Origin: Sequoia sempervirens
Taxonomy: Eukaryota; Streptophyta; Pinopsida; Cupressales; Cupressaceae
Direction of reading: 5' to 3'
Length of the DNA: 64,000 nucleotides
Assembly: GCA_007258455.2 (NCBI GenBank)
Contig: VDFB02193867.1
Coordinates: forward strand, 567,682,768 to 567,746,767
The notes beneath the pieces are model-generated. The model was not told where the DNA came from, made no database searches, and saw only the letters and a program-made list of their open reading frames with translations. The position numbers and the translations under genes were made by a program. This document shows, piece after piece, positions 22,539 to 34,500 of the stretch; within the stretch, counting starts at the first letter, position 1; every line of letters begins with the position of its first letter.

Positions 22539-23833
22539 GGGTAAGTGCACAAAGTTGAGTCCATGAAACGTGGAAGTTTTTTTCCTTAACCAAAAAATTG
22601 AAATCGGCATTGAGGAAATGGGATCCCGATTTAAATAAACAAGATCCCGATTTTTAAAAATCGGGATCCCGTTACGGTTCGGGATCCCGCTTTCTAAAAA
22701 TTGGGATCTCGTTTCCCATAGGATTCCAAACGAATGGAAATAGAACGGGATCCCGATTTATAAGAAACGAGATCCGAATTTATAAGAAACGAGATCCCAA
22801 TTTATGAAACGGGATCTCGATTTATGAAACGGGATCCCGTTCCATTTACAATGGTCAGAATGTTGTTGGATGGGAATGAGATCCTGATTATAGTACGGGA
22901 TCTCGTTTATTAATAAACGACATCCCGTTTTATAATCGGGATCCCATTTTTTAAAATTTGAATTTTATTTTGCATCATGGGCAGGTTTTTGCCAAGGTTT
23001 CTGGTTTGGGAAAAGCATTGGAAGTTTGAACCTAGGCCTTCAACCTGGTTTGACCTGCAAGTTGAAGGCCCTAACAATGTCAAAGAAAAATACCGACTTT
23101 GGACATATGGCTGACAACCTTTTTTGCAAAATTTTCTGATGAAATTAAAACCAATTTTAGATGAAACAATGCAGATTCTAAATATATAATTTTTTTGAAA
23201 TTGAATTATTTTTTCTATTTTTCAATTAATTTCTAATAAAATTGGTCCATAAACTTTAAATATCAGAGTTTTTTACTATTTTAATAACTTTTGATCAACA
23301 TAACATTTTGACAAACGGATTGCACAAGAGCAAACTTCAGACAATTCTTTTCAATTTGAAAAAAAAAATCAAAAATGATAAGTTTAGGTCATCTTATGCA
23401 TGTCATACATGATGATTTTTCAAAACAAGAAATCTGTCTAATAAAAATTAACAAAAAAAAAAATCAATAAAAAATTACAAAAAAATATCAAGAGCAAGCT
23501 TCAATGAGTCATAAAAATTTTCCCAAAAGGATTTAGAAAAATATGATAATTTAAGTCAAAATATGGATGTCGTACACGTGCATGGTATGGTAAAAAAAAT
23601 AACTTTTAAACAGTGGTTTTTATTAAAACTCTATTTGTACAATCTGGGTATTGAAATAAATTACATATTTGGAAACTAGACTCTGAGCACTACATTTTAT
23701 GATTAGTGACTTTTTTAAAGATTTCATCTCTAAGTGCTTCAAATATTAAGGTCAAATGTGTCAAATGCTGAAAATCAGATAAAACACTTCCACTTTTTGG
23801 CCAAAACGTGGACTCAACTTCTTGCACACACCC
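22539..23833. mobile_element. DNA element M3 with terminal inverted repeats, 4-bp TSD
   Basis: The left end GGGTAAGTGCACAAAGTTGA..CGTGGAAGT matches the complement of the right end, GGGTGTGTGCAAGAAGTTGA..AGTGGAAGTG, an imperfect TIR of about 40 bp. The flanks are TCTA (22535-22538) and TCTA (23834-23837). The 1295-bp interior encodes no transposase. It shares the TGGCTGAC.AC..TTTTT block with M2 and carries a cluster of GGGATCCCG palindromes near its left end. Confidence 0.85.
22620..22946 (+). repeat. Cluster of about 14 GGGATCCCG-type palindromes
   Basis: Perfect or near-perfect CGGGATCCCG words occur at 22620, 22661, 22680, 22745, 22830 and 22937. Variants (GGGATCTCG, GAGATCCCA, AAGATCCCG, CATCCCG) fill the gaps. 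Between 22745 and 22840 they form a tandem array of 20-22-bp units joined by ATTTATAAGAAA or ATTTATGAAA. Elsewhere neighbouring units are inverted (GATTTTTAAAAATC). Confidence 0.9.
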
Positions 23834-23837
23834 TCTA

Positions 23838-24969
23838 CCCATTTACACTTTCAATGCCTTGTCCATGCCAAGTAGGATGAAGACATATATGACACCAAAA
23901 TACTTGATAAAAAAACAAGATCATCATGTGTGCCACTTAGCATAAAATAATTAACAAATGAAATCCTCATATTTATGTACATGGTGTTAAAATATGACTA
24001 TTTGAAAAAAAAAAAACTCTTTCTCTTATGTCACCTATCATATGTGGGCTATTGAATATATACTAATACTATATAGAAATCAATATCTCATCTATAGATA
24101 GCCACTTCACTATAAATTAGAAATAAGTATGCACCTTTGGACAACCACATTATAGGCCATAGAATGACTATATATATATATATATATATTTCTTGAGGGC
24201 CATTGTACATATATCATAGTCTACAAGTTTTTTATAGGTTAGTTATAGGCTAATAAAACACTAACCCTAGACTATAAATATAGTAAAAATGATGACATGA
24301 ATCCCTAATTATGACAATCTCATATGATAAATAACAAAAAGAATAACCATTTCATATGAGATACATGAAGAGATTGAGTTTGCAATATGAAACCATTGCT
24401 GATGATTCTAATTTTAATAAGGAAGTTTTGTTGGTTGCTTGCAATTTAAAGGTTCATTGTTGTAATAACAAGAATGATTATGACACAAGGGAAAAATCAA
24501 CATATTTAAATAAACTTATTTCCTCTATAAGAGAAAATGTGTATAAATTTTCTATGGACATTACTCTTATTCATAGTAAGGAGTGTTTGACATCCTTAGA
24601 GTAGACTTACATTCAAAATCTATTTAGGCTATTTTAGAATAATTCTCTTTTGATTCATTTATCACTTAATATTTAGTTACCTTTTAGAACTTGGAAGTGT
24701 AATCCTTCTAAGCATAATACTTAAATTATTAACATAAGTCAACAATTATTAAATCCAATCAACTTTCTCTAGCCATATATGCACATTAATTTTTGTATTC
24801 CCTTGTCTACTCTCTATGTCCATCTTCCTTTCTTGAGAATATATTTTGTATATTATATTATGTCCATAATTGAGGTTCTATAAAGGATGCTCCACTCTAA
24901 TATTAGTTTTGAAAGAAAAGATTCTAACTCTATCCTTTACAGAGTGTGAGCCTCTTAAAAGTACACAAG
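23838..24969. other. AT-rich intergenic DNA with a TA microsatellite
   Basis: A (TA)n run lies at about 24171-24190. An 82-codon + strand frame at 24356-24604 has ordinary composition but no recognised family, so it is not called as a gene. Confidence 0.5.
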
Positions 24970-25750
24970 TATATAATTTTTTTATTTTTATTTCATTAAC
25001 ATAATGTATAGTCTCAAAAAGATAAAATATTCTTTGCTTCATTATACATTATTCAAATAATTTTGAATCCAAACAAGTATATTGAACAACTATAATTCAT
25101 TGCTTAACATATTATTCTTCATTTAGAAAACATGGTATAATATAATAGACTTGTAACTCTACTCGAGGATCACTTACACATTTTAGATATCTTAAGCCTC
25201 AAATTTATGAGTTGAAGTTAAGTTACAACATAATTATTTACCATGAGATCATAATTATGAGAGAAGTTTTTGGAAAACAATAAAGTTAATATATTTTACC
25301 AATATTTTAAATCACATTGTATGGTCCACTTTTCTTCATCCTAATGATATGTCATGGAGATTAATTCCAAATATTGATTGAAAATGTTAACATAGTTGAG
25401 TCTAATTTCATAATTTTAGATGTATTTGTTATCTTTCTAATGACACAAGTTGGGTTGAAGTGCTATCAATATGAATAATATTTTTTTCTCTGTTACATAT
25501 TGTTAGGTAAGAATCAAAAATAAAATCCAAAAATTGTTTATCATTCTCTTAACATATTTAAATATAGACTATAATTGTATGGACACATGATGCAATAATT
25601 AATTGATTATATAAAAATAATCTAGTATTCAGTCTCTTGGTGAATGCTTACTATGGTGGCTACATTAATATTTAGTAAATGAATTAAGGAAAAGAATAAG
25701 AACCCTAACTATGATCTCACCAACTAAATCCTAATTATTATTATTCAATG

Positions 25751-27165
25751 TGTAGTGTAGGAAAATGTACTCCTTTACATTTTCACACTTTGTCTGGGCC
25801 CCTCATTTAAATTGGACTTAATTATGCCTTAATAAGCCCTATTTTACATCTACAAGCCTAATAAATTATATTTTTCAAAGGGGAAACCTGACAACAATTA
25901 ATGCCAACAAATAACACTTTATCTTAAGAAATGTGTATTCCAAGAATAGGTGCCTGTCCCTAGAACTTTGAACCTAAATTTAAATTATGTTTTTGGTGGT
26001 ATTGTCCCTAAATTCAAATTTTAATGTCAGCTTGTAATGTTTAATTTTCAGGAAATTAAGGATACATACCTATAAATACAAGGTTATTTTATCAAAACAA
26101 GTCTATGTTTTTCCTAGCATTTTGAAGTGAAAAAAAATATAGCAAATTTTATGATCAAGAGCATTCAAGAGTAGATTTGTCTATGATTTATTGCATGAAA
26201 TCAAGATCTCAAGCATCATGTCAAAGTCTTTTACAATCATGCATGTTTTTGGAGCTAGCATTATGATGTAAGTTTCAAAGATTCAAAGCAAGCATTCAAA
26301 GTCATATTTCAAGTATCAAGATCCGCATCTATTGAAGTCATTTCATATAAGATCAAGATGAAGATTTGATACTTTCAAAGGTTTACTCAAGGGTTTGGTG
26401 AGTTGCAACAAATAATTGTTCATTCATCATTCCTTTAATGTTTCATTATTTCATTTCAATGTTTAATTACCAAAATGGGGTTTGACCAAGGAAAATCCCC
26501 ATTCACCAAAAACAAACAAATTTTCCCTCTTGTGTTTGTGTTGTTTATCTTAGCTTGAAGAAGGATTGAAGATCTCTTGAAGAAAAAAGATTGGAAAAGT
26601 TGTTAAAGTTGTGAAAGTTGTCAAATTTGTCATTAATTCATAGAAACTTGCCTACAGATCTAATTTTCAACGTCTGACACTAAAACTCAGATCAAACAAA
26701 ATCTATAGATTGACATCAGAGGCTCCCAAAAGTTTTTTGAAGTTCATGAGCAAAGACCCATTCTCCCATGGGAGAATGAGTCATATTCTGCCTCTCGAAA
26801 CTACATTTTGGTGATTGGTACACAGTGTCTAACCCTTCTCAATTATGCATAAATTTTACTGTTTTTGTTTGTATTGAGCTTTAAATTGATGTTTCAAGTT
26901 TGAATGAACATAATTGAGTAGAGTTTCTATTTTTATTTCTTCTTCCAAAAGTGTTGTTCAGGATGATACCCCTACGCTCAATCATAAGGAAATCAATAGA
27001 TTTCCTCATGAAATTAACTCACCTAAGGGTTGCAAGTCAATTCTTTGTGTGGATCTCATTTCCTAATGAAATAAAGGAAAATAGGTCCATCTATTATCAT
27101 TTTAGTGAACCCTCATACCTTTCCAACCTTCAAAAAAGCACAACTTATTTCTATTTGTTTCCTCA
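25751..27165 (+). repeat. 5' LTR of the family H element
   Basis: It begins TGTAGTGTAGGAAAATG and ends near TTTGTTTCCTCA. It contains hairpin H7. Compared with the 3' LTR it lacks a segment of about 30 nt (junction about 25955-25958) that is exactly hairpin H8. Confidence 0.75.
26755..26782 (+). repeat. Hairpin H7 with 20-bp perfect palindrome core
   Basis: GACCCATTCTCCC, AT, GGGAGAATGAGTC. The core CATTCTCCCATGGGAGAATG is a perfect palindrome. Confidence 0.95.
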
Positions 27166-27442
27166 AGATCCTCCTCCCTCCACATCTTCCAAGGAAAAAA
27201 GTGTCCTCCTTCATGATCAACCAATGTCTCACAAGGATGATAGGATAATCTTAGGTCCTCCTCCCACAAAAAAATCAACAAGTTACCCAATCAAACAAGA
27301 AATCTAAGCCTTATAAAGTCAAATAATTTCCATTTTTGCACACATAAACATAAATTGAATGAAGAATGGAACAAATTCTCCATTTAACAATGATTCACTT
27401 GCCACCTAATAAAGAAAACAAAAAAGGTAAGATTATAAACAT

Positions 27443-27515
27443 GAACTATTGTGCATTTCATCAAACACCAAGGTCATCTTATTGATGAGTGTTATGCCTT
27501 AAAGGGACTCATTAG
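27443..27515 (+). pseudogene. Gag zinc-knuckle-like remnant
   Basis: One frame gives NYCAFHQT and, after a one-base shift, GHLIDECYALKGLI. Together they match the YC.FH...GH...C..LK signature near the end of many plant Ty3/gypsy Gag proteins. It is the only coding trace in the interior of the family H element. Confidence 0.5.
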
Positions 27516-29334
27516 TAAATTTGAATCATTTCCATAGCTGTATTGGGATAATCCCTTAAGAATTAATTGCTTTGCTCCTTGCCATGTGATAGTTGTAGGA
27601 TCATAGCATGCCACTAGTACATGTTTTACATTTATTGAAAATCATTTCTATATTGCAAGGAGCCCATTCTCATCACCCATCTTGACTCATCCTTGTCCTA
27701 CACTTAGTGGGGGCAAGGAGTTAGATAGCCTTTTCCTAGTACAACACTTGTTGTCTCTTTGGCTAGTTATCTACCTTCTGCATATGATGAACAAGATTGG
27801 GATGCAGACGAATTGCTATAGGTTGACTCATGTGTGCTTTACTAGTCTTTTTCTTTGTCTTTTTTTCATGTTCTTTGTGTGATTGCATGTGCATAATGTG
27901 ATACCACACATCATTTTGATTGGCATGTCTTTATGCTCATTCCTCTACTTGTACCTAAATTCTTCTGTGTTGTAAAAAATTATCTTTTCTTTTGTCTTTT
28001 GTTTTCCTTTTGGGGATGATGCAAGGTGTTGACACATTTAAGTCTCTTCCATGTTGACCCAAAATATTTTCTTTTTTTTCGCGTCATTCTTCTAGTTCTA
28101 CGAGTATTCGGGGAGTGATGATGTTTCCAAGCTCTATAATAACATTGTAGTAAAGACACTTTATAATAAAATTGTAGTAAAGACATATGCTTACCCCAAA
28201 TCCATGGATCGCTTATGTGTTTGGGATTTCATTTGGGGGCAACCCTTTTCATGACGTAGCTTCATTTGGAAACATATGCTTGACATAGGGCTTTCCAAAT
28301 GAGCTCTCATGTCATCTTTATTGTTCAGCATTTATCATTTTCTACTTTAAATTAATTGCTAACAACATGGTGTTTAGCAATTCCTTTAAAGTGGGGGCAT
28401 ACATTGACATTATCATTTTGACTTATGTTTCTTAGTGTGGTCTTCTTATTTCATGTGATGTGTCTTCTTCTTGGTGGTGTCATTGGGTTTGATGTCCTTC
28501 AATATTGTGACCTTTTTGAGCATATGACATTACTCTTAGTGGCGATGCTATGAATTACATACCCTAAGTTATGAATATTTTATCCTCACCTTGTCCTCTC
28601 TTGGAGATATTAGGCACAATGTTCCCTAAGGAGAGACCTTTCATGAACAAAGAAAAACCCCTTTGAATATCCTATTGTATATGTCAAGGCCACCAAGCAT
28701 AACACAACTTGCTTTCCAGTCGAGCCTTTATATTTTTCATGGCCACAAGTATAACACACCTTGCTTGCCAGTAGGGCCATGTTTGTTCATAAGTGCTTAG
28801 CATCACGTAGCTTGCTAAGTCTTATGAAGCTCAAAGTTCATATTATATGTTGCCTTATCAAAGTTATCAGGAGGTATAACTTTGGTATGGTTAGTTTAAT
28901 GAGAGCCTAATAAGACTCTCTCATTGGCCATGTTTTGGAAGCTTGCGTAGTGGATAATGAATTTCACTAGCCTGTGTGAGCGCATTGTTGTTTGCATAGT
29001 GGACATTCAATTCCACTTGTAAACATTTTTTGGACAAACAACTAAGGTTTGATGCACATTGAGTTGGAAAAATAGTCGAGGCCTGATCCACCCCTTTTTT
29101 TCTTTCTTTTAGTCTTTGACATTGTATGATTGAGTATCTTGTTATTGTTGCTGCATATTTAACAAAGGTATGTGTCTCCTTGTGCCTTTGTTGGTTTTTC
29201 GTGAGATCTTAAATCTTGGGGGCTTGATCATCCTCCTTAACCTTTGTTGTCTTATCTTTCCAATAATTCTACAATTAGACCTCTCTTATTTGTCTAGCTT
29301 AGTGCGATTTTGACACAATGCCATCCTCTCACTA
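27516..29334 (+). other. Interior of the family H element, non-coding
   Basis: No pol domain was recognised. A PPT-like AAAGTGGGGGC occurs at 28388-28398, about 950 bp before the real one, without an LTR start behind it. Tandem duplication of a short TTATAATAAAATTGTAGTAAAGACA-like phrase is seen at about 28135-28182. Confidence 0.5.
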
Positions 29335-29348
29335 AAGTGGGGGCTAAA
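29334..29348 (+). other. Polypurine tract of the family H element
   Basis: CTAAAGTGGGGGCTAAA immediately precedes the 3' LTR start TTTAGTGTAGG, a typical Ty3/gypsy PPT. Confidence 0.75.
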
Positions 29349-29554
29349 TTTAGTGTAGGAAAATGCACTCCTTTACATTTTAACACTTTTTTTGGTCCCC
29401 TCATTTAATTTGGATTTAATTATGCCTTAATAAGCCATATTTTACATCTACAAGCCTAATAAATTACATTTTTTGAAGGGGAAACCCGACAATAATTAAA
29501 GCCAACACATAACACTTTATCTTGAGCTATGTGTATTCCAAGAATAGCTGCCTG

Positions 29555-29584
29555 GGACCAATTCGCCCATGGGTGAATGGATCC
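29555..29584 (+). repeat. Hairpin H8, absent from the 5' LTR
   Basis: GGACCAATTCGCCC, AT, GGGTGAATGGATCC. Eleven of 14 positions pair strictly, with a G-T pair in the core. Confidence 0.85.
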
Positions 29585-30351
29585 TTCCTAGACCTTTGAA
29601 CCTAAATTTAAATTATGTTTTTGGTGGCATTTTAACATCCCTAAATTCAAATTTCAATGTCGGCTTGTAATGTTTAATTTTTGGGAAATTAAGAATACAT
29701 ACCTATAAATAAAAGGTTATTTTATCAAATCAAGTCTATTTTTTTCCTAGCATTTTGAAGTGAACAAAGTATAGCAAAGTTTATGATCAAGGGCATTCAA
29801 GAGTAGATTTTTCAGTGATTTATTGCAACAATCAAGATCTCAAACATCATGTGAAAGTCTTTTGCAATCATGCATATTTTTGGAGCTAACATTATGATGT
29901 AGGTTTCAAAGATTCAAAGAAAGCATTCAAAATCATATTTCAAGCACCAAGATCCATATCCATTGAAGCCATTTCATGCAAGATCAAGATGAAGATTTTA
30001 GACTTCAAAAGGTTTACTCAAGGGTTTGGTGAGTTGCAATAGAGCATTTTTCATTCATCATTTCTTTCATGTTTCATTATTTCAATTCAAGGTTTAATTA
30101 CCAAAACAGGGTTTGACCAAGACAAACCACCATTCACCAAAAAAATAAAAATCCATCTTGTGTTTGTATTGCAGATCTTACGTCGAAGAAGGATTGAAGA
30201 GCAAGATTGGAAAAGTTGTCAAAGTTGTCATCAATTCATAGACTCACCTACAGATATGATTTCCAAATTTCTGACAATGAAAATCAGATCAAACAGAAGC
30301 TACAAATTGACATTAAAGGCTTCCAAAAGTTGTTTGAAATCTCCGAGAAAA

Positions 30352-30379
30352 GACCTATTCGCCCATGGGCAAATGAGTC
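30352..30379 (+). repeat. Hairpin H9
   Basis: GACCTATTCGCCC, AT, GGGCAAATGAGTC. It is the counterpart of H7 in the 5' LTR, with three mismatched positions. Confidence 0.8.
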
Positions 30380-31461
30380 ACAGTCTGCCTCCCAAAACTG
30401 CCTTTTGGTGACTAGCACATAGTGTCCACCCCTTCTCAGATCTGAAAAAAGTTTACTATTTCTATTTGTATTGAACTTTAAATTGATGTTTCAAGTTTGA
30501 ATGAGCATAATTGAGTATGTTTACTATTTTTAGTTCTCTAAAAAATGTTGTTCAACTTGATACCCCCATTCTCAATCATAAGGAAATCAGTAGATTCCCT
30601 CATTGAGTTGACTCACCTAAGAGTTGCAAGTCAATTCTTTGTGTGGATCTTATTTCCTAATGAAATAAAGGAAAATAGATCCATCTATTATCATTTTGGT
30701 GAACTCCCATACCTTTCCAAACTTCAAACAAACACAACCTATTTTTATTCGTCGTGCAATGATATATTATTAAAGAAAAACAAAAACATTTTTATCATGT
30801 ACAAAATATTAGTACAAGTATTTGGGACACTCATTGTCCGCAAGGAAATATATGTTTTCAATATAAAGCATTTTGAATGAAATCAACACCTAATAACACC
30901 TAATAATATCAGTACAAATATTTTAACTAAATATTCACGAGGCAACTTGGTCAAAAGACTTTAAGACTTCTGACTTTTCGTAATTGGACAAACAACTCAT
31001 CAAACACCGCGACTTTTGATTTTTTTGAAGTTGAAATGACAAATAACTAACTTACTTTCCTCGAAAAAATTACAAAGACGACTGTGTAGACTGTTTAAGT
31101 TCTTACACAATAATTGGCAGCATCCTGCTTCCTATTGTTTTTCCCACAAGACAAATTTACAGAGAAAATGCTGAATCAGCAAATGTTATCGAACAAGAAA
31201 AAGAATAGGAGGAATAAAGAATGGCATGCGCCGTATTTAGTATAGTAATAACACGTATGAAATATACCGGTTGGTGGAATATAAGCGTTTACGTGCCGGT
31301 GCTCACGGGCAATGCGTATCAGAGGGACAATCCAAACAAATTGGCTTTCTAATATTATACTTATTAGTGGTTAGCAAATGACACATAATTAGCAAAAGCA
31401 GCAAACTTAAGCTCTCTAATATTATACTTATTAGTTAAGCTCTCGTGAACTACTTTTCGCG

Positions 31462-31469
31462 TATAAATA
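31462..31469 (+). promoter_or_regulatory. TATA box of the laccase pseudogene
   Basis: TATAAATA, 41 bp before the ATG at 31510, at the same spacing as in the intact paralogue. Confidence 0.65.
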
Positions 31470-31509
31470 CGCTACCGCTCTCGTGAACAAAATTAAAAAA
31501 GAGTTAATC

Positions 31510-34500
31510 ATGGTAGGGTTGTCAAGTGTGCTGAAATTTGCGGCGCTTGTCTGTTTAGTTTTGGTATCGCCATGGGCAGCGTGTGGAGCCATTGTGCACC
31601 ACAAATTCACTGTAAGCAGTCTTTTAATAATCCAGTAAAGTCTATAAGCATCCTGTTAAGTCTGAGGTCTAAGTTGTATTTTTAACTGTGTTACAGATTG
31701 GAACACAGAACGTGACTAAATTGTGTAGCACTCAGACGGTTGTAACAGTCAATGGACAGCTTCCTGGCCCGACTATAACCGTTCACGAAGGCGATAATCT
31801 GGTCGTTGAAGTGGAGAACAATGCACCATATAATGTTACTATACACTGGTAATAAACAGTCAAAGACTATTCAAATTTTCATCTATTGAAGTTTGGCTTC
31901 ATAATAAAATTATGGTAGAGGTTTTTACTGTTTATGATTTTGCAGGCATGGGGTGAAGCAGCTCAAATCTTGTTGGGCAGACGGAACGCCCTACGTAACG
32001 CAGTGTCCCATTACCCCTGGGAATAGATTTACCTAAAATTTTACCATCACGGGACAGGAAGGGACGCTGTGGTGGCATGCGCATATCACATATCTGAGAG
32101 CTACTGTCCATGGAGCATTAGTTATTTTGCCCCCGGCTGGAAATGATTATCCCTTTCCAAAACCAGATGCTGAGATTCTTATTATTTTAGGTTGGTCGCT
32201 CTTTCCCACTCAACTCCCTTATCCTGAAATTCTTAGAGAAAGGCCTATGTGAATGTTGTGTAAAAGATCTGTCTAATCTAAGGCATGCTGAATCTTTTTG
32301 GGGCAGAAATAGGGGCTCCATGAAAATTCACCAGCAATTCATCGTCAGAATTTTTTTATCACATTAACATTTTTAAAAATTTCATAGTCTTAAAAATATA
32401 TATTAAAAATGTTAATACCGTGAATTGCTGATGGTGAATTTTCCTTATGCTGAATTTGTCATAGCGGTGATTTTTCTTGGACAATTACCTTTTATAGAGT
32501 TGCTGCTTTAATTTAGATCTGTGGCAACTTTACTTGTGATCCCTTGGAATAGGTGATCAGTGTTTCTTTCAACCCATTGTTCCGTAAATTTGTCCATGGA
32601 ATGCGATCTGTGTTTCTTACAACTCAATGTTTAATGAATCTGTTATCAAAGAGTCTCATGGATACACTCTACATATCTGTAACATTTCTCTAAAGTATTT
32701 TTTAAAAATGATGAATAAGGTACATATTATATTTTTAATTAGAAAGATAATTATACAGTATACAGAAAAAACTTTGATTGGTAGAAATGCATGGAACGAA
32801 GTTCAAATAAAAATGTTCAAAATTCTATCCCTCAAATTTATCTTACATCAAAAACCCAAGAAACCAAAATTGTTTCACTCCCACGTAATACAGACTACGT
32901 CAAACATCTACCTATGCATGAGCTAAGTTGACGAATTCTTACTTGCTGCCATCGTCATCTATCTAATTTTTTTGGCGTAAAATGTTGCCTAAAATGTTTT
33001 TAGTATGATTTATTTAGTTAAGTGTATCAATCAACTAAAGATTACATAGACACTCCACGGAGCTTTGACCTTGATTAGATTATATGTAAGATGGGTTGTA
33101 ACCTTTATATAACTTAAAGCGGTTTAAAATTATTTAGGTTAGATAATCAATATATCAATTTTATTATTAAATCTTAAATATTTATTGTATTGTTTAATAT
33201 AATATATTATTCAAGTAAAAATATCTTTTATGATAGTAATGTAATTATAGGCGACTTTGGTTTGTGTGAGTTCTATTATAAAAAAAAATTGGTTTGGTTT
33301 GTATGTTTATTAATGTCATTCCCTTGCTTTTGTCATCCTTCTTTCATATTGTAGTTAGTAGTAATAGCCTTCGTATTTATTGTAGTTTTTTGAAAAGAAA
33401 TTATCACCTTTAAATAGTTTTTATTGATTAAAATGACCACCAATTTTAGTGGCTTAATAGTTGTTCTTGGGATCACTAGCTCAGATGTGCAACATAATGG
33501 CACCATTGAAGCACCCTCAAAAGTGTGTACCAAAAGTAGTTCATGAGGTGAATCTTTAGTGCTTGATATTTTTTCATCTTTTATATTTCTATAGTGCATG
33601 TAAATGGTTTGAAAACTTCACTCATTAGATACTTTTTGGTAGAATTCCCTCCAAGAACATGTTAAAGAGTTGGATTAGTTTCACCTATATTCATCATGGG
33701 GTTAATGTGGAAGTAGTAAAAAAATATTATTGGGTTTCTTCCCTTTTTCTATTTCTTAGATGTTAAGTTTATGAGGGCTCTATTTTTTAACATTGCCCTT
33801 GGTATATTCACAACACTCTTTTGGTTTTCCTATCTAGACCAACACTTCATTTTCTTTGAGGGGAATGTACTTTGAGTCCCTATTTGGGTTGAGTTTCCTA
33901 ACCCTCCCTTGTCTCTATGGGATTTTCTTTGGTTACCCAATGACCCAAGACATCATTGCCAACTCCTAAGAATTCTATATTTTTTTATTCATCACAAAAT
34001 GAGTATAGTTTGACCAAAATAGGTAATAAGAGAAATGATTACAATAATAGTGTGAAAGGTTTAGGTTTGTCTAGGCCTCAACATCAAGCCTCTAGATCAC
34101 AATATTGAGGCAAAGGAGATCATAGCTACATAGATAGTTGGTGAGTCCTCCAAGGTGACAAGAAAGCGTTAGTTTACAATAACACTATTTTGCTAGCAAG
34201 TAATATTTATCATTAAGTTGCTATACAAACTTAAATTCTCTTCTACTTTCTTCTTATATGAATGATAGATATTCATACAATGAGTATTGATCTTGTGATT
34301 CAACTATTCCAATCTACGTACCACACTTTGAGTTGTTTGATTGACTTACATTCTTGGGGGTTTTTTAATAGCTACATGAAACTCTTGATGACCTTAATAG
34401 TAACAATATGCCACTTGATTCCTAGCTTCAATGATTTTTCTTACATGAAATGTATAGGGTTTGATAGACCTTAGAAGGAAATATATCGCGTGAGATACTT

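Larger units (their letters stand above)
25751..30756 (+). mobile_element. Deleted Ty3/gypsy-type LTR element, family H, TSD CAATG
   Basis: LTRs lie at 25751-27165 and 29349-30756, flanked by CAATG at 25746-25750 and 30757-30761. The uninterrupted paralogue shows the site once (ATTCAATGATG, near 3832). The LTRs differ at roughly one base in ten plus indels in the part compared, so the insertion is old. The 2.2-kb interior keeps only a gag zinc-knuckle-like scrap and no pol, so it is non-autonomous. No PBS was recognised. It lies about 750 bp upstream of the laccase pseudogene start. Confidence 0.8.
29349..30756 (+). repeat. 3' LTR of the family H element
   Basis: It aligns along its length with 25751-27165. 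It carries both hairpins, H8 (29555-29584) and H9 (30352-30379). Its last bases are GTCGTG rather than the canonical CA, presumably by mutation. Confidence 0.75.

Noticed and set aside
22620..22946. CRISPR-like array
   Set aside because: Units are palindromic and irregularly spaced, in plant nuclear DNA inside a transposon. No spacer structure.
24356..24604. An 82-codon + strand open frame
   Set aside because: No recognisable family, no promoter or splice context, in AT-rich repeat DNA.
28388..28398. A second polypurine tract inside the family H element
   Set aside because: No LTR start follows it. Kept only as a note in the interior entry.
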